From NCBI GenBank assembly GCA_030151255.1, contig JASLED010000023.1:1-48390 (forward strand): a stretch of DNA of 48,390 nt, given 5' to 3'. Source of the DNA: Flavobacterium sp. (GTDB lineage Bacteria > Bacteroidota > Bacteroidia > Flavobacteriales > Flavobacteriaceae). How positions within the stretch are numbered: position 1 is the stretch's first letter; each line of letters opens with the position of its first letter. Positions 1 through 7,631 of this stretch are shown piece by piece. Position numbers and translations under genes: made by a program. The notes beneath the pieces were generated by a model that ran no database searches, was not told where the DNA came from, and saw only the letters and a program-made list of their open reading frames with translations.

Positions 1-218
1 GTTTTTTCTCCTTCATTTTCATAAACTGTAAGTCTATTTTGCATACGAAAACGAAGATTTAATTGAAAGATACTGTCTGTTGAAGTAATTCCAACTCCTT
101 TTCCAAAATTATAATAAGGAAGTTGGGCAAGTTTTACATCATTATTAGCTATTTCTAGCTTTTGTGATAGCGCATTAATCGAAAATAACAATCCGAATAA
201 CAAATAGATTTTTTTCAT
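1..218 (-). CDS. Outer-membrane porin-like protein, N-terminal fragment (cut by window edge)
   Basis: The minus strand has an ATG at 218 followed by 72 open codons that run off the left edge. The peptide begins MKKIYLLFGLLFSINALSQ, a clear signal peptide ending at a Ser-Gln typical of Flavobacteriaceae. The mature start contains LPYYNFGKGVGIT and FQLNLRFRMQNR, which I associate with flavobacterial phosphate-selective porin O/P-type beta-barrel proteins. The frame is open to base 1. It is transcribed divergently from prmA across about 100 bp. Family assignment rests on a short N-terminus only, so porin-like is as far as it goes. Confidence 0.6.
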   Translation of the reverse strand, partial: MKKIYLLFGLLFSINALSQKLEIANNDVKLAQLPYYNFGKGVGITSTDSIFQLNLRFRMQNRLTVYENEGEK

Positions 219-322
219 CGTAAAATTTAGTTGTGTTCGCGAAAATAAGATTAATTTTGCAATTGCGTTTATATTTTTCGATAAATATAAAATGCAAAAT
301 TCTTTAACTTAACTATTTACAA

Positions 323-1159
323 ATGTCTTACATAGGTTATTATTTTACTATTAGTCCTTTAAATCCAGGTACAGAAATATTAATTGCTGAATTAGGCGAA
401 AAAGCCTTTGAAAGCTTTGAAGAAACAGAATTAGGCGTAAGCGCTTATGTGCAAGAAGATTTATGGACAGAAGATATTTTAGAGGATATTTTTATTCTTC
501 AATCTGATCAATTTACAGTTACTTACAGAAAAGAAAAGATTGAACAGGTAAACTGGAACGAAGAATGGGAAAAAAACTTTGATCCTATTGATGTTGATGG
601 TATTTGTTATATAAGAGCTCCTTTTCATACAGCTACAACAGCTAAATATGATATTGTGATTGAACCTAAAATGAGTTTTGGAACAGGGCATCATGAAACT
701 ACTTACATGATGGTTTGCCAAATTCTAAATAACGATATGCAAAACAAAACAGTTCTAGACATGGGATGCGGAACTGCTATTTTGGCTATTTTGGCTGCCA
801 TGCGAGGAGCAAAACAAGTAGATGCAATTGATATTGACAATTGGTGTTACCTAAACTCTTTAGAAAATGCAACACGCAATAATTGCGAAAACATTGTAAG
901 TGTTTTTGAAGGAGATGCTTCTATTCTAACAAATAAACCTAAGTATGATGTTATTTTGGCAAACATAAACAGAAATATTTTGCTAAATGATATGGATAAA
1001 TATGTGGCTTGCATGAATGAAAATGCAGAAATTTATTTTAGTGGCTTTTACAATGAAGATGTTACAAGTATAAAAAATGAAGCAGAAAAATTAGGCTTAA
1101 CATTTGAAAACAAGTTAGAAAGAAATAATTGGGTATCTTTAAAGTTCAAAAAACAATAA
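323..1159 (+). CDS. prmA: Ribosomal protein L11 methyltransferase
   Basis: PrmA trimethylates ribosomal protein L11 in the cytoplasm, using S-adenosylmethionine. The 278-residue protein has a short N-terminal substrate-recognition region (about 1-100) and a Rossmann methyltransferase domain. Motif I is VLDMGCGTAILAI at about residues 144-156, MSFGTGHHETT precedes it at 117-127, and ILANINRNILL is the catalytic-loop motif. The length is slightly under the 293 of E. coli but usual for Bacteroidota. The ATG at 323 follows an A-rich stretch without a Shine-Dalgarno. clpS follows 28 bp downstream on the same strand with no terminator between, so the two are probably co-transcribed. Confidence 0.95.
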   Translation: MSYIGYYFTISPLNPGTEILIAELGEKAFESFEETELGVSAYVQEDLWTEDILEDIFILQSDQFTVTYRKEKIEQVNWNEEWEKNFDPIDVDGICYIRAPFHTATTAKYDIVIEPKMSFGTGHHETTYMMVCQILNNDMQNKTVLDMGCGTAILAILAAMRGAKQVDAIDIDNWCYLNSLENATRNNCENIVSVFEGDASILTNKPKYDVILANINRNILLNDMDKYVACMNENAEIYFSGFYNEDVTSIKNEAEKLGLTFENKLERNNWVSLKFKKQ

Positions 1160-1187
1160 CCATTTTCTCTTAAACCTTTTTATCATT

Positions 1188-1463
1188 ATGAGTACTAAAG
1201 AAATCGTTGAAGAAAAAATTGATCTATCTGAGTTGTTAAACGGACAAAGTGAAATTGTTCTGTACAATGACGATGTTAATACTTTTGACCATGTTATAGA
1301 TACATTGGTAAAAGTTTGTAATCATACAGCCGAACAAGCCGAACAGTGCGCTATTTTAGTACACTATACTGGAAAATGTACTGTAAAAACAGGTGAATTT
1401 AAAAAATTAAAACCTCAATGTTTACAGCTTTTAGATGCCGGTTTAAGCGCTGAAATTATGTAA
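1188..1463 (+). CDS. clpS: ATP-dependent Clp protease adaptor ClpS
   Basis: ClpS is the N-recognin that delivers N-degron substrates to ClpA/ClpC-ClpP. The 91-residue protein has the ClpS core: LYNDDVNTFDHVIDTL near 25-40 (the family's YNDD-T substrate-pocket strand), then CAILVHYTGKCTVKTG and a C-terminal helix. The first 20 residues are the usual charged, flexible arm that engages the Clp ATPase. It lies 28 bp after prmA and converges with the PLP enzyme at 1499. A long imperfect hairpin lies between the two stop codons. Confidence 0.95.
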   Translation: MSTKEIVEEKIDLSELLNGQSEIVLYNDDVNTFDHVIDTLVKVCNHTAEQAEQCAILVHYTGKCTVKTGEFKKLKPQCLQLLDAGLSAEIM

Positions 1464-1471
1464 TTTATTAT

Positions 1472-1520
1472 AAACAAACCTACTTTTTGAATAAATAATT
1501 ACTCAAAAGGTAGGTTGTTT
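1472..1520. terminator. Bidirectional terminator between clpS and the PLP enzyme
   Basis: Arms AAACAAACCTACTTTTTGA and TCAAAAGGTAGGTTGTTT form a long imperfect hairpin with an AT-rich loop. It overlaps the last codons of the minus-strand gene. It sits between two convergent stops, as expected of a shared terminator. Confidence 0.65.
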
Positions 1521-2437
1521 AAATCTACATTACCACCTGAAAGAATAATACCTACTTTTTTACCTTCAAACAATGGGCGCTCTTTGATTAAAACAGCTAG
1601 AGCAACTGCACTACTTGGTTCTACAACAATTTTCATGCGTTGCCAAATTAACCTCATCGCGCTAATTATTTCGTTTTCTCTAACGCAAATAATTTCTTTC
1701 ACCCCTTCTTTAATTATAGGAAAATTAATATTACCTAAATTAGTTCTAAGTCCATCTGCAATGGTATTTGCTGTTGTATTAGTTTCAATTTTACCACTTT
1801 CTAAAGACCGAAAGGCATCATTTACCTCATAAGGTTCTCCTGCAAAAACTTCCAACGATTCTTTTCCAAATGCCTTGGCTGCCAAAATAGTTCCAGCAAG
1901 CAATCCGCCACCGCCAACAGGTACAATTAACGCATCTAAATCTGGAATATCTTCTAGTATTTCCATTGCTGAGGTACTGTTACCTATTATCACATCCATT
2001 TCGCTGGATGGATGGATAAAAACAGCTCCTGTTTCTTCAATAATTTGATTACAAGTACGTTCTCTTGCCTCCATTGTTGGTGCACATTCAACAATATTTC
2101 CTCCATACATCAAAACGGCATTTTTCTTTACATTTGGTGCATTAAAAGGCATTACAATATTACATTCTATTCCAAAATTGCGTGCTGCCAACGCTAAAGC
2201 TTGGGCAAAATTTCCTGATGAATGTGTGACAACTCCTTTTTTCTTTTGCTCTTCACTCAAATTCATTATTGCATTTGTAGCTCCTCTTGCTTTAAATGAA
2301 CCAGATCGTTGAAAATTTTCGCATTTGAAATACAAATCATTTCCCAAAAAATTTTCAATTTGTCTTGATTCCATTATAGGACTTCGCCTAATATAAGGTT
2401 GTATTCTTGTATAACAATTTATAATTTCTTCTTTCAT
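1499..2437 (-). CDS. PLP-dependent threonine/serine dehydratase or serine racemase family protein
   Basis: This is a fold-type II pyridoxal-phosphate enzyme that dehydrates or racemises serine/threonine. The Schiff-base lysine is K49 in SGSFKARGA, the substrate loop is SSGNFAQ (73-79), and the phosphate-binding glycine loop is VGGGGLLAG (174-182). Near the C-terminus ILSGGNVDL matches the PLP-ring contact region. At 312 residues it has no C-terminal ACT regulatory domain, so it is not a biosynthetic IlvA; it resembles catabolic dehydratases and eukaryote-like serine racemases. Sequence alone does not separate the two activities. It lies 48 bp downstream of the next gene, from which a terminator separates it, so it is probably expressed separately. 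Confidence 0.8.
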   Translation of the reverse strand: MKEEIINCYTRIQPYIRRSPIMESRQIENFLGNDLYFKCENFQRSGSFKARGATNAIMNLSEEQKKKGVVTHSSGNFAQALALAARNFGIECNIVMPFNAPNVKKNAVLMYGGNIVECAPTMEARERTCNQIIEETGAVFIHPSSEMDVIIGNSTSAMEILEDIPDLDALIVPVGGGGLLAGTILAAKAFGKESLEVFAGEPYEVNDAFRSLESGKIETNTTANTIADGLRTNLGNINFPIIKEGVKEIICVRENEIISAMRLIWQRMKIVVEPSSAVALAVLIKERPLFEGKKVGIILSGGNVDLNNLPFE

Positions 2438-2447
2438 AATACAATTA

Positions 2448-2481
2448 AAAAACTCCCAACTAATTAAAGATGGGAGTTTGT
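2448..2481 (-). terminator. Intrinsic terminator of the cyclophilin-FKBP gene
   Basis: On the minus strand CAAACTCCCA and TGGGAGTTTTTT form a 9-bp stem with an AT-rich loop, followed by a T run. It lies directly after the stop codon at 2486. Confidence 0.8.
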
Positions 2482-2485
2482 TTTA

Positions 2486-3418
2486 TTATTTAACGTCCAT
2501 TAACTCTACATCGAACACTAAAATAGCATTTGGAGGAATAACACCGCCTGCGCCTCTTTCTCCGTATCCTAAATATGGAGGAATTACAAAACGCGCTTTA
2601 TCTCCAACTTTTAATAAAGATATTCCTTCATCCCATCCTTCAATTACATGTCCTAATCCTAAAGGAAATTCAATTGGTTTTTTGCGTTTGTAAGAATTAT
2701 CAAATTCTGTTCCATTTGCCAATGCTCCTTTGTAATGCACCGCAACAGTTTTGCCTTTTTCTGCTTGTTTTCCTGTTCCGTTTACAATCATTTGATAACG
2801 CAATCCGCTTGGAGTTTTTTCAAAACCTGTAGCTACTTTATCTAATTCTGCTTCGGCTAATCTTTTTTCTTCAGCCAATCTTTTTTCTCTTGATCCTTCA
2901 AAAGTTCTAAAAGCTTCTACTGCATTCCATTTTGCAGCCTCATCTCCTACTCTTAAAATTTCAATATTATTAAGTAAGTCATCTTGTGAAATGGCATCAA
3001 CAATATCTTGTCCTTCTATAACATGTCCAAAAACTGTATGTTTTCCGTCTAACCATGGAGTTGGTACATGAGTAATAAAAAATTGCGAACCATTTGTTCC
3101 AGGTCCTGCATTTGCCATAGAAAGCACCCCTGGTTTGTCATGTTTTAAACTTGGATGAAATTCATCATCAAATTTATAACCAGGCCCGCCAGAACCAATA
3201 CCTTGAGGACACCCACCTTGAATCATAAAATCAGGAATCACACGGTGAAATTTTAATCCATCATAATAAGGTTTTCCTTGCGGACGCGCTGTGTTTTCTA
3301 AGTTTCCTTCTGCCAAAGCAACAAAGTTTCCAACTGTACCTGGCGTTAAGTCTTCTGTTAACTTAACGATGATTTCTCCTTTTGAGGTATTAAATTTTGC
3401 GTAAATACCGTTTTCCAT
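2486..3418 (-). CDS. Dual-domain peptidyl-prolyl isomerase (cyclophilin-FKBP fusion, cytoplasmic)
   Basis: The 310-residue protein joins two unrelated proline-isomerase folds. Residues 1-165 are a cyclophilin (GLKFHRVIPDFMIQGG, NGSQFFIT, TPWLDGKHTVFG). After a charged linker (about 170-200, rich in Arg/Lys/Glu), residues 205-310 are an FKBP domain (VAVHYKGALANGTEFDNS, VIEGWDEGI, YLGYGERGAGGVIPPN). It has no signal peptide or lipobox, so it is predicted to be cytoplasmic, unlike its lipoprotein paralogue at 26449. Such cyclophilin-FKBP proteins have been described from Flavobacterium and a few other microbes. The gene follows the MFS gene by 21 bp and may share its transcript. Confidence 0.92.
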   Translation of the reverse strand: MENGIYAKFNTSKGEIIVKLTEDLTPGTVGNFVALAEGNLENTARPQGKPYYDGLKFHRVIPDFMIQGGCPQGIGSGGPGYKFDDEFHPSLKHDKPGVLSMANAGPGTNGSQFFITHVPTPWLDGKHTVFGHVIEGQDIVDAISQDDLLNNIEILRVGDEAAKWNAVEAFRTFEGSREKRLAEEKRLAEAELDKVATGFEKTPSGLRYQMIVNGTGKQAEKGKTVAVHYKGALANGTEFDNSYKRKKPIEFPLGLGHVIEGWDEGISLLKVGDKARFVIPPYLGYGERGAGGVIPPNAILVFDVELMDVK

Positions 3419-3439
3419 TATTTGTATATTTAAATTTTA

Positions 3440-4603
3440 TTAATCTATTTTATTTTTTTTGGATTGTAGAAAAATAACGAATGATAAAAGCGCTAATCCG
3501 AAACTACCTGCGCATACTCCAATCCATCCAAAATACTTCCACAAATATAAACCAAAAGCCGAGCCAAAAGCTGTTCCTAGAAAATTAAATGACATATAGA
3601 CAGTATTTAATCTATTTCTGGCTTCGGGTAATAAAGAGTAAATTCGGGTTTGATTAGAAACATGAATTGTTTGTAATCCTAAATCAATCAGCACAATACC
3701 TATTATTATACCAATTACTGATGTGCTTGACAAAGCAAAAATACCAAAACTTAATCCTGTCATAATAATGCCATACAGAATTAATTTTCTTGCTCCGCCT
3801 GCACCGCCTATTTTTCCAACTAAAGGCGCTGCAAATGCTCCACATGCTCCAATTAAACCAAATGAACCTATTATAGCACTATCATATCCAAAGGGTTGAT
3901 TATGTAATAATAAAACCATGGTTGTCCAAAATGCTCCAAATTGCGCAAATGCTAAACTAGAAATAGCGGTTGCTTCTCTAAGTACAGGTTGTGTTTTTAT
4001 TAATTGAAACATTGAACTGTATAGCTCTTTTATTGTGCCTGCATAAGTTGGTTTATTTAATGGTAATTTTAATTGTACCATAAGCAACAACAAAATACTA
4101 ATAATAGTAGCTATCCAATACATTCCTCTCCAACCAAGCCATAAACCTACAAATCCACTAATTGTACGAGAAAACAAAATTCCGATTAACAAACCGCTTA
4201 CAACAGTTCCGATTACCTTTCCTCTTTGATCATCTGAAGATAAAGTTGCGGCCATTGGCAATACCAATTGAGGTACAATAGATGCTGCACCAAGTAAAAA
4301 ACTAATTACTTGCAACAAAAGAAAATTATTAGTTGTTGCTGTTAAAATCAAAGCTAGAATAGAAAAAAACGTAGTAATTAATATTTGCTTTTTTCGTTCT
4401 AATTTATCGCCTAAAGGAATCATTAGAAACATACCTATTGCATATCCAGCTTGTGTTAAATAAGTAAGTGTTCCTGCGGTTTCTTCAGACACATTAAATT
4501 CATCTGCTATTAGAGGAATTAAAGGCTGACAATAATATAAATTTGCAACGATTATACCTGTAATCGCTGACATAAACAATACATTTAATTTTGATAAACT
4601 CAT
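3440..4603 (-). CDS. MFS transporter, 12-TM drug/sugar efflux type
   Basis: This is a 387-residue major facilitator inner-membrane permease with about twelve hydrophobic helices. The conserved loop 2-3 motif is IPLGDKLERKKQ, a form of GxLaDrxGrkx. The N-terminal NLYYCQPLIPLIADEF is typical of the YgaY/YdhP-like efflux group, but the substrate cannot be told. I use the ATG at 4603 (MSLSKLNVLF). The longer frame starts with TTG at 4639, but that triplet is the -33 box and a perfect -7 box (TACATTTG) lies between. The ATG is only 6 nt past that box, so the mRNA should be leaderless or nearly so. Confidence 0.88.
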   Translation of the reverse strand: MSLSKLNVLFMSAITGIIVANLYYCQPLIPLIADEFNVSEETAGTLTYLTQAGYAIGMFLMIPLGDKLERKKQILITTFFSILALILTATTNNFLLLQVISFLLGAASIVPQLVLPMAATLSSDDQRGKVIGTVVSGLLIGILFSRTISGFVGLWLGWRGMYWIATIISILLLLMVQLKLPLNKPTYAGTIKELYSSMFQLIKTQPVLREATAISSLAFAQFGAFWTTMVLLLHNQPFGYDSAIIGSFGLIGACGAFAAPLVGKIGGAGGARKLILYGIIMTGLSFGIFALSSTSVIGIIIGIVLIDLGLQTIHVSNQTRIYSLLPEARNRLNTVYMSFNFLGTAFGSAFGLYLWKYFGWIGVCAGSFGLALLSFVIFLQSKKNKID

Positions 4604-4608
4604 AGCTA

Positions 4609-4639
4609 CAAATGTATTATCTGTTTTTACGAATGACAA
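4609..4639 (-). promoter_or_regulatory. Promoter of the MFS gene
   Basis: On the minus strand TTG at 4639-4637, a 20-bp spacer and TACATTTG at 4616-4609 match the Bacteroidota consensus TTG-N19/20-TAnnTTTG. The ATG at 4603 follows almost at once. Confidence 0.8.
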
Positions 4640-4760
4640 AATATAGCATTAGTTTTTGACGCTCAAAAAAGTTAATTAATAATTAAATAGTTATCATTTC
4701 TTCTTACCTAATCTGTCTCCTTTTTTAAATTCATATTGCTATGAAGGCATAAACATAAGA

Positions 4761-4791
4761 TTGTAAACTACAAAATAGGGTTGTACATTTG
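4761..4791 (+). promoter_or_regulatory. Promoter of trmD
   Basis: TTG at 4761-4763, a 20-bp spacer and TACATTTG at 4784-4791 match the Bacteroidota promoter consensus. The ATG of trmD is at 4805, leaving a 5' UTR of only about 7-10 nt. Confidence 0.8.
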
Positions 4792-4804
4792 CAAAAAAAA
4801 CATC

Positions 4805-5488
4805 ATGCGAATAGATATCATTTCTGTTGTACCTGAATTAATAGCAAGTCCTTTTGAAGCATCAATTTTAAAACGTGCAATTACAAAAGGCTTAGTAGAA
4901 GTTCATTTTCACAACTTACGCAATTACAGCACAAATAAACACAAAAATGTAGACGATTATCAGTTTGGTGGTGGTGCAGGAATGGTAATGAGCATTGAAC
5001 CCATAGACAAGTGCATTTCTGCTCTGAAAGCGGAAAGAGAATATGATGAAATAATTTATATGACGCCAGATGGAGCCACTCTAGATCAAAAAATGGCAAA
5101 TAACATGTCTATGTTAAAGAATATCATTATTCTTTGTGGGCATTACAAAGGAGTAGATCAACGTGTGAGAGATTTATTTATTACCAAAGAAATTTCGATC
5201 GGCGATTATGTTTTATCTGGAGGCGAACTTGGTGCTGCCATTTTATGTGATGCTATTATTCGTTTAATTCCTGGAGTACTTAGCAACGAAACTTCTGCTT
5301 TAACAGATAGTTTTCAGGATAATTTATTGGCTCCACCAATTTATACAAGACCTGCAGAATACAAAGGACATAAAGTACCAGACGTATTACTAAGCGGAAA
5401 TTTTGCAGCCATTGATAGATGGAGAGAAGACAAAGCTTACGAACACACTAAAACAAGACGTCCAGATTTATTGGAAAGAGAAGACTAA
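4805..5488 (+). CDS. trmD: tRNA (guanine(37)-N1)-methyltransferase
   Basis: TrmD methylates G37 next to the anticodon, which prevents +1 frameshifting. The 227-residue protein is a SPOUT enzyme with the deep trefoil-knot SAM site: DYQFGGGAGMVM, IILCGHYKGVDQR and IGDYVLSGGELGA. The start is MRIDIISVVPE at 4805. A longer reading from TTG at 4781 would begin inside the -7 promoter box and was rejected. The protein is shorter than the 255 of E. coli because the C-terminal domain is brief (ending RRPDLLERED). rplS follows 167 bp downstream with its own promoter, so the classical rimM-trmD-rplS order is only partly kept and rimM is absent here. Confidence 0.95.
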   Translation: MRIDIISVVPELIASPFEASILKRAITKGLVEVHFHNLRNYSTNKHKNVDDYQFGGGAGMVMSIEPIDKCISALKAEREYDEIIYMTPDGATLDQKMANNMSMLKNIIILCGHYKGVDQRVRDLFITKEISIGDYVLSGGELGAAILCDAIIRLIPGVLSNETSALTDSFQDNLLAPPIYTRPAEYKGHKVPDVLLSGNFAAIDRWREDKAYEHTKTRRPDLLERED

Positions 5489-5575
5489 ACAAAAACTTTC
5501 TCTTACTCACATAAAACAAAGAATACCAATCACTTAATATATATAAATATTTAATTAATTTTCTAAAATTATTTT

Positions 5576-5583
5576 TATATTTG
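5576..5583 (+). promoter_or_regulatory. -7 box of the rplS promoter
   Basis: TATATTTG matches TAnnTTTG. The -33 position lacks a clear TTG. The final TTG creates a false upstream start for rplS at 5581. Confidence 0.65.
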
Positions 5584-5589
5584 CACTCA

Positions 5590-5655
5590 AATTTAGATCA
5601 ACCTCTGGCGAGGTCCGTGTATGTTGCTCTGAAAATAACTTTATACATTATTACA
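5590..5655 (+). ncRNA. Candidate L19 (rplS) leader RNA
   Basis: Between the -7 box and the rplS ATG is a leader of about 66 nt that is markedly more GC-rich than nearby intergenic DNA. It contains a compact hairpin, ACCTC-TGGC-GAGGT at 5601-5614, followed by CCGTGTATGTTGCTCTG. This would suit autogenous regulation by L19. I recall a published flavobacterial L19 leader candidate, but cannot check here whether this sequence fits that model. The first base assumes transcription starts about 7 nt after the box. Confidence 0.5.
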
Positions 5656-6009
5656 ATGGCAGATTTAATGAAATTCGTTCAAGACGAATTAGTTGCAAAA
5701 AAAGATTTTCCTGCATTCAACGCTGGAGATACAATTACTGTTTACTACGAAATTAAAGAGGGAGACAAAAAAAGAACTCAGTTCTTCAAAGGAGTAGTTA
5801 TCCAAAGAAGAGGAAGTGGAGCTACTGAAACTTTCACTATTCGTAAAATGTCAGGTAACGTTGGTGTAGAGCGTATCTTTCCAATTAACATGCCAGCTTT
5901 AGAGAAAATCGAATTGAACCAAAGAGGTAAAGTTCGTAGAGCTCGTATCTTCTACTTTAGAGAACTTACTGGTAAAAAAGCAAAAATTAAAGAAAAAAGA
6001 ACTAGATAA
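5656..6009 (+). CDS. rplS: 50S ribosomal protein L19
   Basis: L19 lies at the 30S-50S interface. The 117-residue protein has the standard L19 core: FNAGDTITVYYEIKEGDKKR, FKGVVIQRRGSGATETFTIRK, GVERIFPINMP and a basic C-terminus ending KAKIKEKRTR. The start is MADLMKFVQDE at 5656. The 25 extra codons of the longest frame would begin at TTG 5581, which is part of the -7 promoter box, and would translate the structured leader. A strong hairpin terminator follows the stop. Confidence 0.97.
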   Translation: MADLMKFVQDELVAKKDFPAFNAGDTITVYYEIKEGDKKRTQFFKGVVIQRRGSGATETFTIRKMSGNVGVERIFPINMPALEKIELNQRGKVRRARIFYFRELTGKKAKIKEKRTR

Positions 6010-6030
6010 TCTTCTTTCTGAAAATGATAA

Positions 6031-6066
6031 AAAAGAGACTGTTTTTACAAACAGTCTCTTTTTTTG
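6031..6066. terminator. Bidirectional terminator between rplS and the lipoprotein gene
   Basis: A 14-bp stem, AAAAGAGACTGTTT / AAACAGTCTCTTTT, with loop TTAC is flanked by A and T runs, so it works on both strands. It separates convergent genes. Confidence 0.9.
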
Positions 6067-6068
6067 TT

Positions 6069-6443
6069 TTATATTTTAAACTTAAATCCTTTTGGAGCAT
6101 ATAATTTATCGGTATCATACATATTGATATATAAGCGAACAGTATCTTTTTTTCCTTCTACATAAACAGCATAAATATCAAGCATACCTCCAAAAGGTCC
6201 ATTTGGTGTTTTAAAAGGACAGCAGCTACCTACTCGATAAAAAGAAAGATTATTGCCTTCCAAATCAACCAACGAACGTAAATATTCTCTTTCATTTGCT
6301 GGTCCTTCAGAGGTTTTTATTCCTCCTACTTTTATGGGATTTTCTTGTGAATAACCATATTCAGAAGTATTAATTGTTGCAACGGAAGATTTACATCCTA
6401 TTAATGCAACAAAAAGGCCAATACCTAATAAATATTTCATCAT
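6069..6443 (-). CDS. Small lipoprotein of unknown function
   Basis: The 124-residue protein has a lipoprotein signal peptide with lipobox LIGC (Cys at about residue 17), so it should be lipid-anchored after export. The mature part has YGYSQENPIKVGG, GPANEREYL, GSCCPFKTPNGPFG and a C-terminal beta-rich segment. I recall homologues in Flavobacteriaceae that databases sometimes label 2-dehydro-3-deoxyphosphooctonate aldolase. Nothing here supports that name: the protein is far too short and is a lipoprotein. The adjacent Cys-Cys pair is its most distinctive feature. It starts with tandem ATG codons at 6443/6440, and terminators lie on both sides. Confidence 0.8.
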   Translation of the reverse strand: MMKYLLGIGLFVALIGCKSSVATINTSEYGYSQENPIKVGGIKTSEGPANEREYLRSLVDLEGNNLSFYRVGSCCPFKTPNGPFGGMLDIYAVYVEGKKDTVRLYINMYDTDKLYAPKGFKFKI

Positions 6444-6473
6444 TTTTTATTATTATTGTTTTATCTAATCTAA

Positions 6474-6510
6474 TAAAAAAAGCACCTCATTTTACATGAA
6501 GTGCTTCTTT
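6474..6510 (-). terminator. Terminator of the cysteine synthase gene
   Basis: On the minus strand AAGCACTTCATG and TGAGGTGCTT pair (one G-T wobble) with a short A-rich loop, followed by TTTTTTTA. It lies 20 bp after the stop at 6531. Confidence 0.8.
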
Positions 6511-6530
6511 TACATTTATTATTTTTTCAA

Positions 6531-7562
6531 TTACTTGATGTAAGTGATTTCATTTTTGGGTTCATCTTCCAAAAATCCTTGCTGATTCATCCATTCATCA
6601 CTATAGATTTTACTCATATATCGCGATCCGTGATCTGGGAATAGCATAACTACTACGCTGTTTTCGTCAAATGTTCCTTCAGCAGCATATTGTCTTGTTG
6701 CTTGTAATACAGCTCCAGAAGTATATCCTAAAAACAATCCTTCTTTTCTTGCCAATTCTCTAGCAACTAAAGCAGCATCTTTATCATTTACCTTCACAAA
6801 CTTATCAATCACACTAAAATCTGTTGCAGAAGGAATTAAATTTTTTCCTAATCCTTCAATTTTATATGGTGCTATTTCTTTCGGATCTAATTCACCAGTT
6901 TCGTGATATTTTTTAATAACTGAACCTACTGCATCAACACCTAAAATTTGAATATTAGGATTTTTTTCTTTTAAATATTGTGCCGTTCCAGAAATTGTTC
7001 CTCCAGTACCTGAACAACATACAAAATGAGTGATTTTTCCATTTGTTTGCTCCCAAATTTCAGGTCCGGTAGACAAATAATGTGCTTCTGTATTTAGCGC
7101 ATTAAAATATTGATTAATATAAATAGATCCTGGAGTTTCTTCGTGTACTCTTTTTGCTACTTCATAATACGATCTTGGATCGTCTGCAGCAACGTTGGCC
7201 GGACACACATATACTTGCGCACCCATTGCTCTTAGCATATCTATTTTATCTGGCGATGATTTATCACTTACCGATAAAATACATTTATATCCTTTTATAG
7301 CACTAAGCATAGCAATACTAAATCCAGTGTTACCCGATGTAGTTTCTACAATTGTACCGCCTGGCTTTAAAATACCATTTTTTTGGGCTGTTTCTATAAT
7401 ATGTAATGCAATTCTATCTTTTGCAGATTGCCCAGCGTTAAACGCTTCTACTTTACCATAAAAATTACCTTTTAGGTTTTCTGTTACTTTATTTAATTTC
7501 ACTAATGGTGTTTGTCCAATTAATGAAGTTATATTATCAACTGCGTTAATTTCTACTTTCAT
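6531..7562 (-). CDS. PLP-dependent cysteine synthase / cystathionine beta-synthase family enzyme
   Basis: This fold-type II PLP enzyme probably makes cysteine (or cystathionine) from an activated serine. The 343-residue protein has the Schiff-base lysine K48 in GQSAKDRIA, the asparagine loop TTSGNTGF (74-81), the phosphate loop CSGTGGTISG (183-192) and a C-terminal PDHGSRYMSKIYSDEWM typical of Bacteroidota cysteine synthase/CBS-like proteins. It lacks the C-terminal CBS pair of eukaryotic cystathionine beta-synthase. A -7-like TAAATTTG lies at 7613-7606, about 43 nt before the ATG at 7562. cysM or cysK would be a reasonable label, but the two cannot be separated here. Confidence 0.88.
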   Translation of the reverse strand: MKVEINAVDNITSLIGQTPLVKLNKVTENLKGNFYGKVEAFNAGQSAKDRIALHIIETAQKNGILKPGGTIVETTSGNTGFSIAMLSAIKGYKCILSVSDKSSPDKIDMLRAMGAQVYVCPANVAADDPRSYYEVAKRVHEETPGSIYINQYFNALNTEAHYLSTGPEIWEQTNGKITHFVCCSGTGGTISGTAQYLKEKNPNIQILGVDAVGSVIKKYHETGELDPKEIAPYKIEGLGKNLIPSATDFSVIDKFVKVNDKDAALVARELARKEGLFLGYTSGAVLQATRQYAAEGTFDENSVVVMLFPDHGSRYMSKIYSDEWMNQQGFLEDEPKNEITYIK

Positions 7563-7605
7563 ATTTTTTTTCTATTCTAATATTAAAAATGAACTGATTC
7601 TCTAA

Positions 7606-7613
7606 CAAATTTA
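7606..7613 (-). promoter_or_regulatory. -7 box candidate of the cysteine synthase gene
   Basis: TAAATTTG on the minus strand matches TAnnTTTG, 43 nt before the ATG and just after the upstream gene's stop. No clear -33 TTG was found. Confidence 0.5.
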
Positions 7614-7631
7614 CTAATTTTAAATTCGTTA

